Shown here: one piece after another, positions 1 through 7,834 of the stretch | Layout: each line of letters begins with the position of its first letter | Numbering within the stretch: position 1 is the first letter of the stretch | Origin: Nocardioides ungokensis | GTDB lineage: Bacteria; Actinomycetota; Actinomycetes; Propionibacteriales; Nocardioidaceae | Direction of reading: 5' to 3' | Assembly (NCBI RefSeq): GCF_013466985.1 | Contig: NZ_CP059164.1 | Span: 1,497,001-1,561,000, forward strand | DNA length: 64,000 nt | Notes under the pieces: generated by a model | What the model was told of the DNA's origin: nothing | Databases searched by the model: none | Seen by the model: only the letters and a program-made list of their open reading frames with translations | Program-made: the position numbers and the translations under genes

Positions 1-121
1 GTTCATCGTCCGGGTGGACGGAACCACGGTGCCGATCTGACCCTTGGCGGGTGAGTGGCGCTGAGCAAGGGCCGGCATGCCGGATGGGCATGATCGCGCG
101 CTATGCCGCAGATCCGATCAC

Positions 122-325
122 TCACCCCACACTGACGTCGATGACGACATCTCGCCCGTCGACGTGCAGGTTTGCGCGGTCGGCACGGAACGGACCTGCG
201 GGGTAGATCTCGCCGGGACGCTTCACGCGAACTACCCAGCCCAGGTCGCGGGCCTGTAGCTCGGCGTCCGCGACCGGAAGCCCTGCCAAGTGCTTGGGCA
301 GTGGGCCGAGTTCGCCGGAAGCCAT
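122..325 (-). CDS. small I78-type peptidase inhibitor-like protein
   Basis: A 67-residue protein. Its second half resembles the peptidase inhibitor I78 motif: a conserved Gly-Trp followed by an Arg-x-x-x-x-Gly stretch, then an acidic/Arg pair and an Asn-Leu-His-Val segment ending in a hydrophobic strand with a terminal Gly (DLGWVVRVKRPGE, then FRADRANLHVDGRD). Family members are short inhibitors of serine peptidases, and this is about the right size for the mature domain. There is no signal peptide, which is unusual for an inhibitor acting outside the cell, so a cytoplasmic role or a start lost upstream is possible. The final Cys seen in many members is absent. The assignment rests on motif resemblance only. 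Confidence 0.5.
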   Translation of the reverse strand: MASGELGPLPKHLAGLPVADAELQARDLGWVVRVKRPGEIYPAGPFRADRANLHVDGRDVVIDVSVG

Positions 326-477
326 CGACGCCTCCCTTCAATTCGGCCATCGTAGAGCGAGCGTTCGCCCTCATCTCGGCAGATCCGGTCGGCTCCCGGT
401 GTCAACAACCTCGTGAGGTGCAACACTCGGTTATGGCTGCGGAGGTCAGCGTGGTTGAACGGTGACGGGTGACTGGA

Positions 478-1701
478 TCACGAAGACTTCGCCGCCGTCG
501 CTGGGCAGGCACCGGTGTTGCTGGTTGGTGTGCTGGTGTAGCCGCCGCTGGCCGTCACGCGGTCGCCTGCGCGAGCGACCTCGATCCCGGTCGAGTCGCT
601 GATGACGAGGGTTCCGTGGTCAGCGATGGCGGCGGTGTATCCAGCGGGCCAGATGACGTAGGTGCGTGAGTTCCCGGGTCCGGCGAGGTAGGGGCAGGAG
701 TCGTTGTCGACCGAGAGAAGTCCTGCGCCGGTGGCGAGCATGCTGGGGTCTCCGGGCCGCCAGTTGGAGGTCGGCAGGTTGGCGGGGTTGTTCATGCGGA
801 CGCAGAGGTCGTTCGGTCCACAGGAGCCGTCCCGAGTGTCGGCCTGGACGAGCACGGTGACCGTCACGGCCGAACCCGTCGGGACGACGCTGCCGAACCC
901 GGGCTCGACACCGGTGACACCGCCCCCGCAGTACGCGTTTGGCAGACAGGCGACCGTCGCTACCTTGCTGGCGAGCCCGGCCTTCTCCAGTGCGGCGCGG
1001 GCGTCGTCGGGAGTCGAGCCCGGCTTCACGTAGGGGACGGTGACCTGGTCGTCGGGCAGCACCGTGAGCGACCGACGGATCGCGGCGAGTCGGCTCTCGG
1101 CGTTGTCGCCGAGGACGGTGGCGGCGAAGTAGGCGTCGAGGTCGGGGATGGCAAACGTCTGCATGCACTGGGTGCTGCCGGTGTTGCCCGAGGTCGAGAA
1201 GGCTTGGAGACAGTTCGGGGCGTTCTCGACGACTTGGTGTCCGTCCATGCGTCCGGCGGACTGGAGGTCGTCGAGAGGAGTCTCGCTGTAGGCATGCGTG
1301 GCGATGGCCACCGACGAGACTTGCCACGTGCGCTCCCTGACGCAGCCCTGCGGCCCGAAGTAGACCGTGCCCTCGAACCGACCGTTGCAGGAGGCGGCGT
1401 TGTCGGCCCAGGACGTGGGCACAGCGACCGCAACGTGCCCGATGCCGACCAGCCGAGTGCCCGGGACGGTGCCGTCGGCGACCATTCCGGAGTGGTCCTG
1501 CTGTCCGCCGCCGAGCACCTGGGTGCCGAGGGCCCCGACGCCCAGGGTGAGCACGGTAGCGGCCGCAACGGACCCCACGGCGGTGCGGCGCTGACGGCGC
1601 TTCGCGGCCCGCCCGGCGGTCAGGAGGTCGCCGATGGGGGCGTGTCCGGTGGGGATGTCGTCCCAGAGTCGGTCGAGGGTGGCGGGGGTCTTCTCGGTCA
1701 T
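478..1701 (-). CDS. membrane-anchored PASTA-domain protein paired with a SigE-type sigma factor
   Basis: About 407 residues. The start is the ATG at 1701, which overlaps the sigma factor stop (ATGA), so the two are translationally coupled. Residues 1-35 are cytoplasmic and hydrophilic (a possible sigma-contact segment). A basic patch and one membrane helix follow (about 38-62), then a long extracytoplasmic part rich in Cys. Around residues 210-275 there is a PASTA-like domain (VPYVKPGSTPDDARAAL and a VVPTGSAVTVTV strand). The remaining C-terminal part is Gly/Asn-rich and of unknown fold. The arrangement matches actinobacterial sigma/membrane protein pairs in which the partner restrains the sigma factor, but no zinc-finger anti-sigma domain is visible, so that role is inferred from context. 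The second such pair lies at 59997-61676. Confidence 0.7.
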   Translation of the reverse strand: MTEKTPATLDRLWDDIPTGHAPIGDLLTAGRAAKRRQRRTAVGSVAAATVLTLGVGALGTQVLGGGQQDHSGMVADGTVPGTRLVGIGHVAVAVPTSWADNAASCNGRFEGTVYFGPQGCVRERTWQVSSVAIATHAYSETPLDDLQSAGRMDGHQVVENAPNCLQAFSTSGNTGSTQCMQTFAIPDLDAYFAATVLGDNAESRLAAIRRSLTVLPDDQVTVPYVKPGSTPDDARAALEKAGLASKVATVACLPNAYCGGGVTGVEPGFGSVVPTGSAVTVTVLVQADTRDGSCGPNDLCVRMNNPANLPTSNWRPGDPSMLATGAGLLSVDNDSCPYLAGPGNSRTYVIWPAGYTAAIADHGTLVISDSTGIEVARAGDRVTASGGYTSTPTSNTGACPATAAKSS

Positions 1702-2207
1702 GACTGGGTCCCTTCGGCAAGGTCGACCAGGTGGGTGTTCGTGGCGAGTTGGGCGAGAGCGCGGGAGAGGCGGCTCTTCACGGTGCCGGGGGCGATGTTG
1801 AGGACCTGTGCGGTCTGCTGCTCGCTCAGGTGGGCGTAGTAGCGCAGCACGACGACCTCCCGGTTGACCTTGCTGAGGTCCGCCAGTGCTCGGTGCACGG
1901 CGTCGGCGGTCTCGACAGCGTCGGTCGCCTCGGTCCCGGCGGGTTGGTCCGGCAGCGTCTGGGTGGGCTGTTCGCCCCACCAACGGCGGCGTCGGCTGTC
2001 GCGGTGGCAGTTGAGCAGGATGCGGTAGACGTAGGCGTCGCGGTCGTCGGCCTTGTGTACCTTGCGCCAGGCGGTGTAGCAGCGCAGCAGCGTGGTCTGC
2101 ACCAGGTCGTGGGCTTCGTCGAGGGTGCAGCCGAGGAACACCGCCGACCGCACCAGCGTCGACCAGCGTGCGGTGGCGTAGGCGGAGAAGTCTCCGTCGT
2201 GATCCAT
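1698..2207 (-). CDS. RNA polymerase sigma-70 factor, SigE (ECF) family
   Basis: 169 residues. The region 2 helices lie near residues 10-75 (RSAVFLGCTLDEAHDLVQTT, then YRILLNCHRDSRRRRWW). The region 4 helix-turn-helix lies near 105-155 (HLSEQQTAQVLNIAPGTVKS). The arrangement Asp-Ala-hydrophobic-x-Tyr-Arg-Ile-Leu with a WW box is typical of the actinobacterial SigE/Sig-70-E subfamily. The start at 2207 is preceded by GGGGGACAG. It directs RNA polymerase to promoters, probably including its own. The downstream membrane PASTA protein overlaps it by four bases and is its likely regulatory partner. Confidence 0.88.
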   Translation of the reverse strand: MDHDGDFSAYATARWSTLVRSAVFLGCTLDEAHDLVQTTLLRCYTAWRKVHKADDRDAYVYRILLNCHRDSRRRRWWGEQPTQTLPDQPAGTEATDAVETADAVHRALADLSKVNREVVVLRYYAHLSEQQTAQVLNIAPGTVKSRLSRALAQLATNTHLVDLAEGTQS

Positions 2208-2577
2208 CTGTCCCCCATTCCGGTGCCGTCACTCGTCCGACGAGATGACGAGGGTCTCAGGTTCCATCGGTACCCGGACAGATCTCGGGACGCGACGCCA
2301 CTGTCCGGTCGCCCGGTGTCATCGGACGTTCACCGCGCGCGCGGGGCGGCGACACTATTCGGTTTCAAGTGGGAGTTCCGGGTTTCCCTTGGACCCCGTT
2401 CTACATCGACTCGACTCCCGTTCTACGGGCCCATGGCGACTGCCCGCCCAAGCCTGACCACTCCCAGCCGTCAGGATCCTCCGTCAAGGAGCCCTCGGCT
2501 TGGGCTTGGACGCCACAGGGTAGGTGCCTGGGTGTCGCGTCTCGCGACGTTGTTGGGCGCACGGATCGCGGGGCGGT
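2208..2577. other. intergenic region between sigma factor gene and IS element
   Basis: About 370 bases with no convincing gene. The part nearest 2208 must hold the promoter of the minus-strand sigma factor operon. No clear -35/-10 pair stands out, as expected if it uses its own ECF-type promoter. Short open frames here lack ribosome binding sites and protein-like composition. Confidence 0.5.
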
Positions 2578-2598
2578 CTCAATTGGTCAGCGCAACAC
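2578..2598 (+). repeat. left terminal inverted repeat of IS30-type element
   Basis: The sequence CTCAATTGGTCAGCGCAACA runs from 2578 with a final C at 2598. Reverse-complementing 3757-3777 gives the same sequence with three changes, all in positions 5-7. The repeat lies 24 bases before the transposase start and its GAGGAGG ribosome site. Confidence 0.8.
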
Positions 2599-2622
2599 TT
2601 TCCTTGATTCGAGGAGGTTGCG

Positions 2623-3768
2623 ATGGGACGTGGCTATCACCGGGTGACGCCGGCTGTTGAGGATGAGATCTGGGCTCGTCTGCGGGCGGGCTATGCGGCC
2701 AAGCCGACGGCTCGTGCGTTGGGGCTGTCGACCAGCGGAGTCCATGGCTACCTGGTGCGGTGTGGCGGGATCCGTCCAGCGCTGCTCGACGGCGTTCGAC
2801 GGGCCGGTTGAGTCTGCTCGAACGCGAGGAGATCTCCAGGGGTCTGGCAGCGGGATGGTCGTTGCGGACGATCGCGGCCGGCTTGGGCAGGGCGCCGTCG
2901 ACGGTGAGTCGTGAGGTCGCGGGCACGGCGGGCGGAGTCGGTACCGCGCGGCGAGGGCAGATGAGCAGGCGTGGGCTCGAGCTCGGCGTCCCCAGACCTG
3001 CAAGCTGGCCAGCCGGCCGCTACTGCGTGACATCGTGGCGGAGAAGCTGAGGCAGCGGTGGTCACCGCAGCAGATCGCGGGTTGGCTGAAGGCCACCTAC
3101 CCAGATGAACCGGAGATGCAGGTGTCGCACGAGACGATCTACCGCACCTTGTTCATCCAGTCCCGCGGTGCGCTGCGCAAAGAGCTGACCGCCTATCTGC
3201 GGACCAAGCGAGTACTTCGGCGGTCGGCAGGGATCCGGCTTCCTGATGGTCGTGGTGGCCGGCCCGGGATCCTCAACATCTCCGAGCGACCGGCTGAGGC
3301 CGACGACGCGCTGTGCCGGGTCATTGGGAGGGCGACTTGGTCTTCGGCAAGGGCATGACCCCAGTCGCGACTCTGGTCGAACGCTCGACTCGGTTCGTAT
3401 GCTCGTCGCGCTGCCCAACGGCCACAAGGCAGATCTGGTCGCAGACGCACTGGCTGCGAAGATCACGAACCTGCCAGCAGCGCTCACCAGGACTTTGACC
3501 TGGGACCAAGGCCACGAGATGTCCGAGCACGCCAAGTTCACTCAAGCCACCGGAGTCGAGGTCTACTTCTGTGATCCCAAGTCACCGTGGCAACGCGGGT
3601 CGAACGAGAACACCAACGGCCTGCTTCGCCAATACCTGCCCCGCACCCTCGACTTCCGGACCCTGACCCCCGGACTTCGACGCCATCGCCGACGAGCTGA
3701 ACGGACGACCTCGACAAACCCTCGGCTTCAAGACACCATCCCAAGCACTAGCCGAGGTGTTGCGCTGA
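2623..3768 (+). pseudogene. IS30-family transposase, several frameshifts
   Basis: The start ATG at 2623 follows a strong GAGGAGG. The protein begins MGRGYHRVTPAVEDEIW, continues with the IS30 N-terminal helix-turn-helix (LSLLEREEISRGLAAGWSLR then TIAAGLGRAPSTVSREV) and then the linker QQIAGWLKATYP with SHETIYRTLF. The catalytic core follows with the first Asp in [12 protein letters not shown], the second in LTWDQGHEM and a Glu in the RGSNENTNGLLRQY block, ending RQTLGFKTPSQALAEVL. These pieces lie in different frames, with shifts near 2790, 2930-3030, 3315-3400 and 3675. All three catalytic acidic residues are present in the DNA, but the gene cannot be translated as one protein, so the copy is probably inactive. 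Confidence 0.85.
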
Positions 3769-3777
3769 CCGCCTGAG
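3757..3777 (-). repeat. right terminal inverted repeat of IS30-type element
   Basis: The reverse complement of these bases matches 2578-2598 at 18 of 21 positions, and the 14 bases nearest the gene (3757-3770) are an exact match. The transposase stop codon TGA (3766-3768) lies inside the repeat. Confidence 0.8.
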
Positions 3778-3805
3778 CCCGCAGGCATGATCGGACGTTT
3801 CAGGC

Positions 3806-4162
3806 ATGTCGAGCGAGGGGTACAAGCCCACCATGGGGGCCCAGAACCGCGGAGGCAAAGCTCTCACCGCTGCGACCTGGGTCGTCCTCGCAGCGCTCTT
3901 CGTGGTCATTGTGGTCGTTCCAGCGATGGGTGGTGTCGGACCCGAGACAGGGAATCGAATCAAGTTCTTCGGGGTCGCCATCGCCCTTCCGATATGGTTC
4001 CTCGCCCTCGTTCGCATCTTCCCGAAGATCGACTCGGCGAATCGAGCTGGCCTGCGGTCAACGGAGGCTGTTCAACGAGCTCAGCGGTTCACCTTTTGGG
4101 CGGCTGTCATTGTCGCCGAGGGCACTTGGATCCTGGCGTGGCTGGCATTGGGTGCGCTCTAA
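3806..4162 (+). CDS. small membrane protein, three predicted helices
   Basis: 118 residues. There is a short polar N-terminus, then hydrophobic segments near 22-42 (VVLAALFVVIVVVPAMGG), 52-70 (FFGVAIALPIWFLALVRIF) and 95-117 (FWAAVIVAEGTWILAWLAL). I do not recognise the family. It starts 28 bases beyond the IS element's right repeat, so its original promoter may have been displaced by that insertion. Codon usage and hydrophobic pattern look genuine. Confidence 0.6.
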   Translation: MSSEGYKPTMGAQNRGGKALTAATWVVLAALFVVIVVVPAMGGVGPETGNRIKFFGVAIALPIWFLALVRIFPKIDSANRAGLRSTEAVQRAQRFTFWAAVIVAEGTWILAWLALGAL

Positions 4163-4499
4163 ACGGACGGAGTGCCACGTTGATCGGCAGGACCGCGCAC
4201 TCAGCGGAACGAGCGGGCGGCTCCTGGATACGGGACCGGACACTTGGAGGATGGCACGACTTGCGTCACGGAGCCCATGGCCTTTGACGGGGAACGCTCG
4301 GTCCCAATGGGATGGCTCGCTTCACGCGGGTGACGCTTTCGCGTCTGAACCGAGGCCTCACAGCCGACGCTCTCGGTGGAATGATCCGTCAACGCAACAG
4401 GTCTAGTCACGGGTTGCTTGGGGTCGGCGCGGGGTAAGGAGAGCCCGTGGTGTGGGTTGAACTTCCGAGGTTCCTGTCGACCTGTCGTGCGGCAGTCAA
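4163..4499. other. intergenic region, nothing recognised
   Basis: About 340 bases between two small membrane protein genes. Open frames on either strand read as arginine/serine-rich shadow sequence. No tRNA, terminator-like hairpin or clear promoter was found. Confidence 0.5.
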
Positions 4500-4994
4500 T
4501 TGGGAGCGGAAGCCCTAGTGGAGCCCGTCGAAGCCAAGGACGGGCACGTGCCGTCGCGTCCGAGGAGGGTGTATGTCGCGGCGGTGCTGACTAGCTTGTA
4601 TGCCCTCGCGGCCGGCGGCGTGGCCATCATTCTGCTGTGGCAGCTGATCACCGGTACGGGCGGTCCGGGCGATGAACGCCTGGAGCCGGTCTCGGTGTTC
4701 GGAGTCGCCATCTTTGCGATGGCGGTGAATGCCCTTGTTTTCGTTCTGATCATTGGGGCCCGTCGCGCCGCCGCTGGCCGCGGTCGGGGGCTGCTCGTTG
4801 CGCCTCTTCTGGTGTTCATCGCTGTGGGCAGTGCTGGGGAGCTGCACGACATCATGGGAACCGAGAGCGCGCGCAGTAACGTCATCGGCGCGACGATCTT
4901 GGTGCTGGCGGCGATTCCTGTGGTGATCGTTTACACGCCCGCCTCGAGGACCTGGTTTGCCCGTGTGCGGTCGGAGGACTCCATTGGCTCATGA
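4500..4994 (+). CDS. membrane protein with four predicted helices
   Basis: Up to 164 residues. The longest frame begins with TTG at 4500; a GTG at 4518 (after GGGAGCGGAAG) is a reasonable alternative start. Helices are predicted near residues 27-47 (AVLTSLYALAAGGVAIILLW), 67-87 (VFGVAIFAMAVNALVFVLII), 98-113 and 128-146 (NVIGATILVLAAIPVVIVY). The loops are short and the tail is charged. No family recognised, and no functional neighbour suggests a role. Confidence 0.6.
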   Translation: MGAEALVEPVEAKDGHVPSRPRRVYVAAVLTSLYALAAGGVAIILLWQLITGTGGPGDERLEPVSVFGVAIFAMAVNALVFVLIIGARRAAAGRGRGLLVAPLLVFIAVGSAGELHDIMGTESARSNVIGATILVLAAIPVVIVYTPASRTWFARVRSEDSIGS

Positions 4995-5024
4995 TCGGTC
5001 GTTGCAAATGCGGCGACAAGGAGG

Positions 5025-5264
5025 CTAACGCTGGCCCTGCTGCTTCTGCCATTCCTGCCTAACGTGATCCAGGCGCTGACTGCTCATGAAGACCCGTGAC
5101 GCCGTGGGCGCGCTTCGCCAGCCGCAGGGACAAACGGCCTGGAATTCCTGCGGTGCGACCTCGCCATCGGGCATCTGACGAAGAGGCAGATAGATCACCT
5201 CTGCGCGATGTCTGCGCGCGAAGCGCAAAGGGGGACGGCCGAGCATGCTGACAGTCTGAACCAT
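5025..5264 (-). CDS. small hypothetical protein with a CxCGW motif
   Basis: 79 residues with a CPCGWRS motif near residue 45 and a helical, Gln-rich tail. A Cys-x-Cys-Gly-Trp motif of this kind occurs in small actinobacterial and mobile-element proteins, sometimes as half of a metal site, but only two Cys are present here. It lies just downstream of the primase gene on the same strand and may be the last gene of the element's operon. No function can be assigned. Confidence 0.45.
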   Translation of the reverse strand: MVQTVSMLGRPPLRFARRHRAEVIYLPLRQMPDGEVAPQEFQAVCPCGWRSAPTASRVFMSSQRLDHVRQEWQKQQGQR

Positions 5265-5360
5265 TCAGGCAGGCTGCCCGCACATCGGCAGATCAGTGCG
5301 GTTCGCACGCGGTCAGCTGGCGGCGAAAGGGGCCGCGCCGGCGACCGTTGGACCCTGTGC

Positions 5361-6449
5361 TCAGGCCAGATGTCGAACGGGTGTGGTTTGACGACGACCG
5401 GTCGCCGCTGGCGCGAGGCTCTCAGGTGGGGCGCTTACGGCGTCGGTGAGTTCACGGGTGACCGTTCCCTGGCCCAGGCCGAGGACCGATGTCAGTCGCG
5501 TGGCATGAGTGTTGATGTCGCCTGTGCCGAGGCGGGCGAGGACGCGGCTGACCTCGCGAAGGCAGGCGACTCGCGCTTCCGCGTTTTCGCTCAGGTTGGG
5601 CCAGGCATCGAGGTGCTCGTCGACGATGGCCTGGGCGAGGGGGCGCAGCCGTGTCAGGCAGCGGCTCAGTCCTTCGGGGCCTTCTTGGACGAGGGTCTCG
5701 GCAGGGTCTGCGTGGTGGGGCAGTGCGGCGGCGAAGGGGTTTCTCAGGTGGCCGCTGATGGCGGCACAGGTCCGCTCAGCAGCCTTGAGTCCAGCGGGGT
5801 CGCGGTCGAAGGCGACTATGACGTGGCTGCGGACCAGGCGACCGAGGATCTCGCCGTGGCGGGTGGTGACGGCTGTTCCGCAGGCAGCCAGCGGGGCGAG
5901 TCTCCTGTTGCCATCATTGAGGAGATCGACGGCCAGCGCGTCGAGAGGGCCCTCGACCAGTACCAGGTTCGCTCCGGCCCGCAGGTTCGCCCGCTGTTCC
6001 CCGAGGCCGAAGAGGACGGACGACTTGTCGTAAAGGGCGGTGTGCGGGGTGTTGAGATACTTTGGGACGCCCTGGGCAGCGCCGGGTGCGCAGCGGGCGG
6101 TGAACCCGGCGAGGTTGCCGTCGACGTCGCGGATGCCGAACGTGAGCCGTTCGCGGAATCGGTCGATCGCCCCTCCACGGCGGGTGGCGCAGGTCAGGCC
6201 GGCCGACTGCAGGACCTCCGGCGGGAAGCCCAACCGGGTCAGATGATCGCGCACCGCCGTCCAGCCGCCGGGCGCGAAGCCGACCGTCCACGACGATTCC
6301 TGGAGGAGGTGCGCGAAGCCTCGGGACTCGAGGTAGGACCGCGGTCCTGTCGCGGACGGGGCGAGAAGCTGCGAGCGGAAGAAGTGGGCGGCCTGTTCGT
6401 TGGCTTCGACCAGTTCGCGGCGCGACAACTCGGACGGCGTCGTGTTCAT
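5361..6449 (-). CDS. DnaG-like primase, zinc-finger-less, TOPRIM domain
   Basis: 362 residues. Residues about 10-130 match the DnaG catalytic-core N-terminal region (ARSYLESRG-like block, then the GIRDVDGNLAGFTARC motif common to DnaG, followed by PKYLNTPHTALYDKS). A TOPRIM domain follows with its Glu in VLVEGPLDALA (about 163) and the DxD in VAFDRDPAGL (about 208). The N-terminal CHC2 zinc-binding domain of chromosomal DnaG is missing, and the C-terminal DnaB-binding domain is replaced by a short helical tail. Such truncated primases are typical of actinobacterial plasmids and integrative elements, where they start lagging-strand synthesis after transfer. The start ATG overlaps the upstream gene's stop by four bases. 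Confidence 0.88.
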   Translation of the reverse strand: MNTTPSELSRRELVEANEQAAHFFRSQLLAPSATGPRSYLESRGFAHLLQESSWTVGFAPGGWTAVRDHLTRLGFPPEVLQSAGLTCATRRGGAIDRFRERLTFGIRDVDGNLAGFTARCAPGAAQGVPKYLNTPHTALYDKSSVLFGLGEQRANLRAGANLVLVEGPLDALAVDLLNDGNRRLAPLAACGTAVTTRHGEILGRLVRSHVIVAFDRDPAGLKAAERTCAAISGHLRNPFAAALPHHADPAETLVQEGPEGLSRCLTRLRPLAQAIVDEHLDAWPNLSENAEARVACLREVSRVLARLGTGDINTHATRLTSVLGLGQGTVTRELTDAVSAPPESLAPAATGRRQTTPVRHLA

Positions 6450-7795
6450 CGCTGCGCCGATCGCGACAGGGCGAGGTCTCGACGAGTCGATGGCGACGGC
6501 ACCGGGGCAGGGTTTGGCTGCCGGTCGCTCGAACTTTGGGCGCTGAGGATTCGCCGTACGGTTCGAGCGGCGACCTCGGACGACGTCCCGGCGTCCCGGA
6601 ACCGGGCGGCAAGCTCGCCGGCGTGGGCGGGTGAGATGGGGCGCCAGGCCAAGGAGAGATGTCCGGGTTCGCGCGCTCTCGCGACCAGTCCGTTCTGGGA
6701 TTGCAGGCCGCTGATCGCGGCCGCGGCGTCCGTGCCGAGGCGGGGGAGTGCCGCGAATAGGGCGACGCGGATTCCCAGGCCACGCTGCTCGGAGCTACGC
6801 AGGTGCTCGATCGCATGCCCGTAGAGGCCGGGCGCGCGGGTGGTGCCGACGATCGTCTGAGTCAGGTCCTGCGCCGCCCGAAACCAGCTCTCATGGGCGG
6901 CTTCCACATGGTCGCGGGCCTGGGCTCGGTCGAGTCGTGCCAGGACGGTCGACGGCTCGGGCAGCCAGGAGAAATCGGGGTTTGTGACGGAGACCCCGAG
7001 CAACGCGAGATCGCGAAGGCTCGTCGGGCTGGCCGGCACCTGTCCACGCGCCTGGCCGAAAGTCAGCTGGCTCAGGACGCGTAGCGCTTCGAGCTGGGAA
7101 TCGAACGCGCGGCTGCCGGAGCCGACCCGCATCAGCGGTGCGGGCGCCAGCGAGGACAGGGTCCGGTCGGCCTCACCGCGGTCGGTGCGGGAGACGTCCA
7201 GGGTGGCTGCTTTGGCGAAGGGCAGCAGCGAAGCAGCCCAACGGCGTAGCTCGCTCAGCTGAGACGGCGGGATGGGTCGTGGCTGGAGATCCCTCTGCGA
7301 GCGGGCCGCCGCGGCGGCCAGGTCCTCGCCGGCGCTGACGGCGTCCATCACCAGTTCCGTCAGCGCGCGGGCAGGTGCGTGTGCGGCAGATGGTGTCACC
7401 ACGTCCTCGGCCTCGGGGGTCTTGGGCTGCTGACTCGAGTCGAGGTGGGTGGCAAGCAGGTCGTGGCCGGCGCCCAGCGCCTGGGCTGCCCGCAGCCAGT
7501 TGCTGGGTGGGCAGTCTTGGCTGGAGATCCCGGTGAGCCGGTTGACCAGGTGGCGTTGCTCGCCGGTCTGCTCGTGGTGGAACCGCGCGAGCAGACCCAA
7601 GTGGAATCCGCTGGTGCGGAGGAACTGCTGGTAGCCGACGAGCTCTGCATGTGCCTCGTCGGGACCTAGCTGCCGGCGGTGCGGCAATAGGATGGCGTTT
7701 CTGGCTGCGTCGCAGGCGTCCTCGAACAAGTCGCCGTAAGTGGCCTGGGCAGGTCTGATGGGTTCGGTTTCGGGCATGGGGGCATGCGCCAGCAC
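6446..7795 (-). CDS. conserved mobile-element protein, function unknown
   Basis: Up to 449 residues; an ATG at 7777 (MPETEPIRPAQATYGDLFED) is an alternative start. The protein is Ala/Arg/Leu-rich and almost entirely helical, with no membrane segment or enzyme motif I can identify. It lies between the relaxase and primase genes, separated from the relaxase stop by about 40 bases and overlapping the primase by four, so it should be made together with them. A replication accessory or DNA-binding role is plausible from position only. Confidence 0.65.
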   Translation of the reverse strand: MLAHAPMPETEPIRPAQATYGDLFEDACDAARNAILLPHRRQLGPDEAHAELVGYQQFLRTSGFHLGLLARFHHEQTGEQRHLVNRLTGISSQDCPPSNWLRAAQALGAGHDLLATHLDSSQQPKTPEAEDVVTPSAAHAPARALTELVMDAVSAGEDLAAAAARSQRDLQPRPIPPSQLSELRRWAASLLPFAKAATLDVSRTDRGEADRTLSSLAPAPLMRVGSGSRAFDSQLEALRVLSQLTFGQARGQVPASPTSLRDLALLGVSVTNPDFSWLPEPSTVLARLDRAQARDHVEAAHESWFRAAQDLTQTIVGTTRAPGLYGHAIEHLRSSEQRGLGIRVALFAALPRLGTDAAAAISGLQSQNGLVARAREPGHLSLAWRPISPAHAGELAARFRDAGTSSEVAARTVRRILSAQSSSDRQPNPAPVPSPSTRRDLALSRSAQR

Positions 7796-7834
7796 GGCAC
7801 CTCCCGAGTCAGGGGCGCTGGGATGTGGAGGGGG

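Larger units (their letters stand above)
2578..3777 (+). mobile_element. IS30-family insertion sequence, degenerate, about 1.2 kb
   Basis: The element is bounded by inverted repeats at 2578-2598 and 3757-3777, which match at 18 of 21 positions; the inner 14 bases match perfectly. It encloses a single broken IS30-type transposase. The right repeat overlaps the transposase stop codon, as often happens in compact IS elements. No clear target duplication is visible just outside the repeats (GGT on the left, CCC on the right), so the exact ends may differ by a few bases or the flanks may have changed. Confidence 0.8.

Noticed and set aside
3-374. Long arginine-rich open frame over the first 370 bases
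   Set aside because: Composition is typical of a shadow frame in GC-rich DNA, and it covers the better-supported I78-like gene.
5208-6824. 538-residue plus-strand frame opposite the primase
   Set aside because: Gly/Ala/Arg-rich antisense shadow of the primase gene, without any domain.
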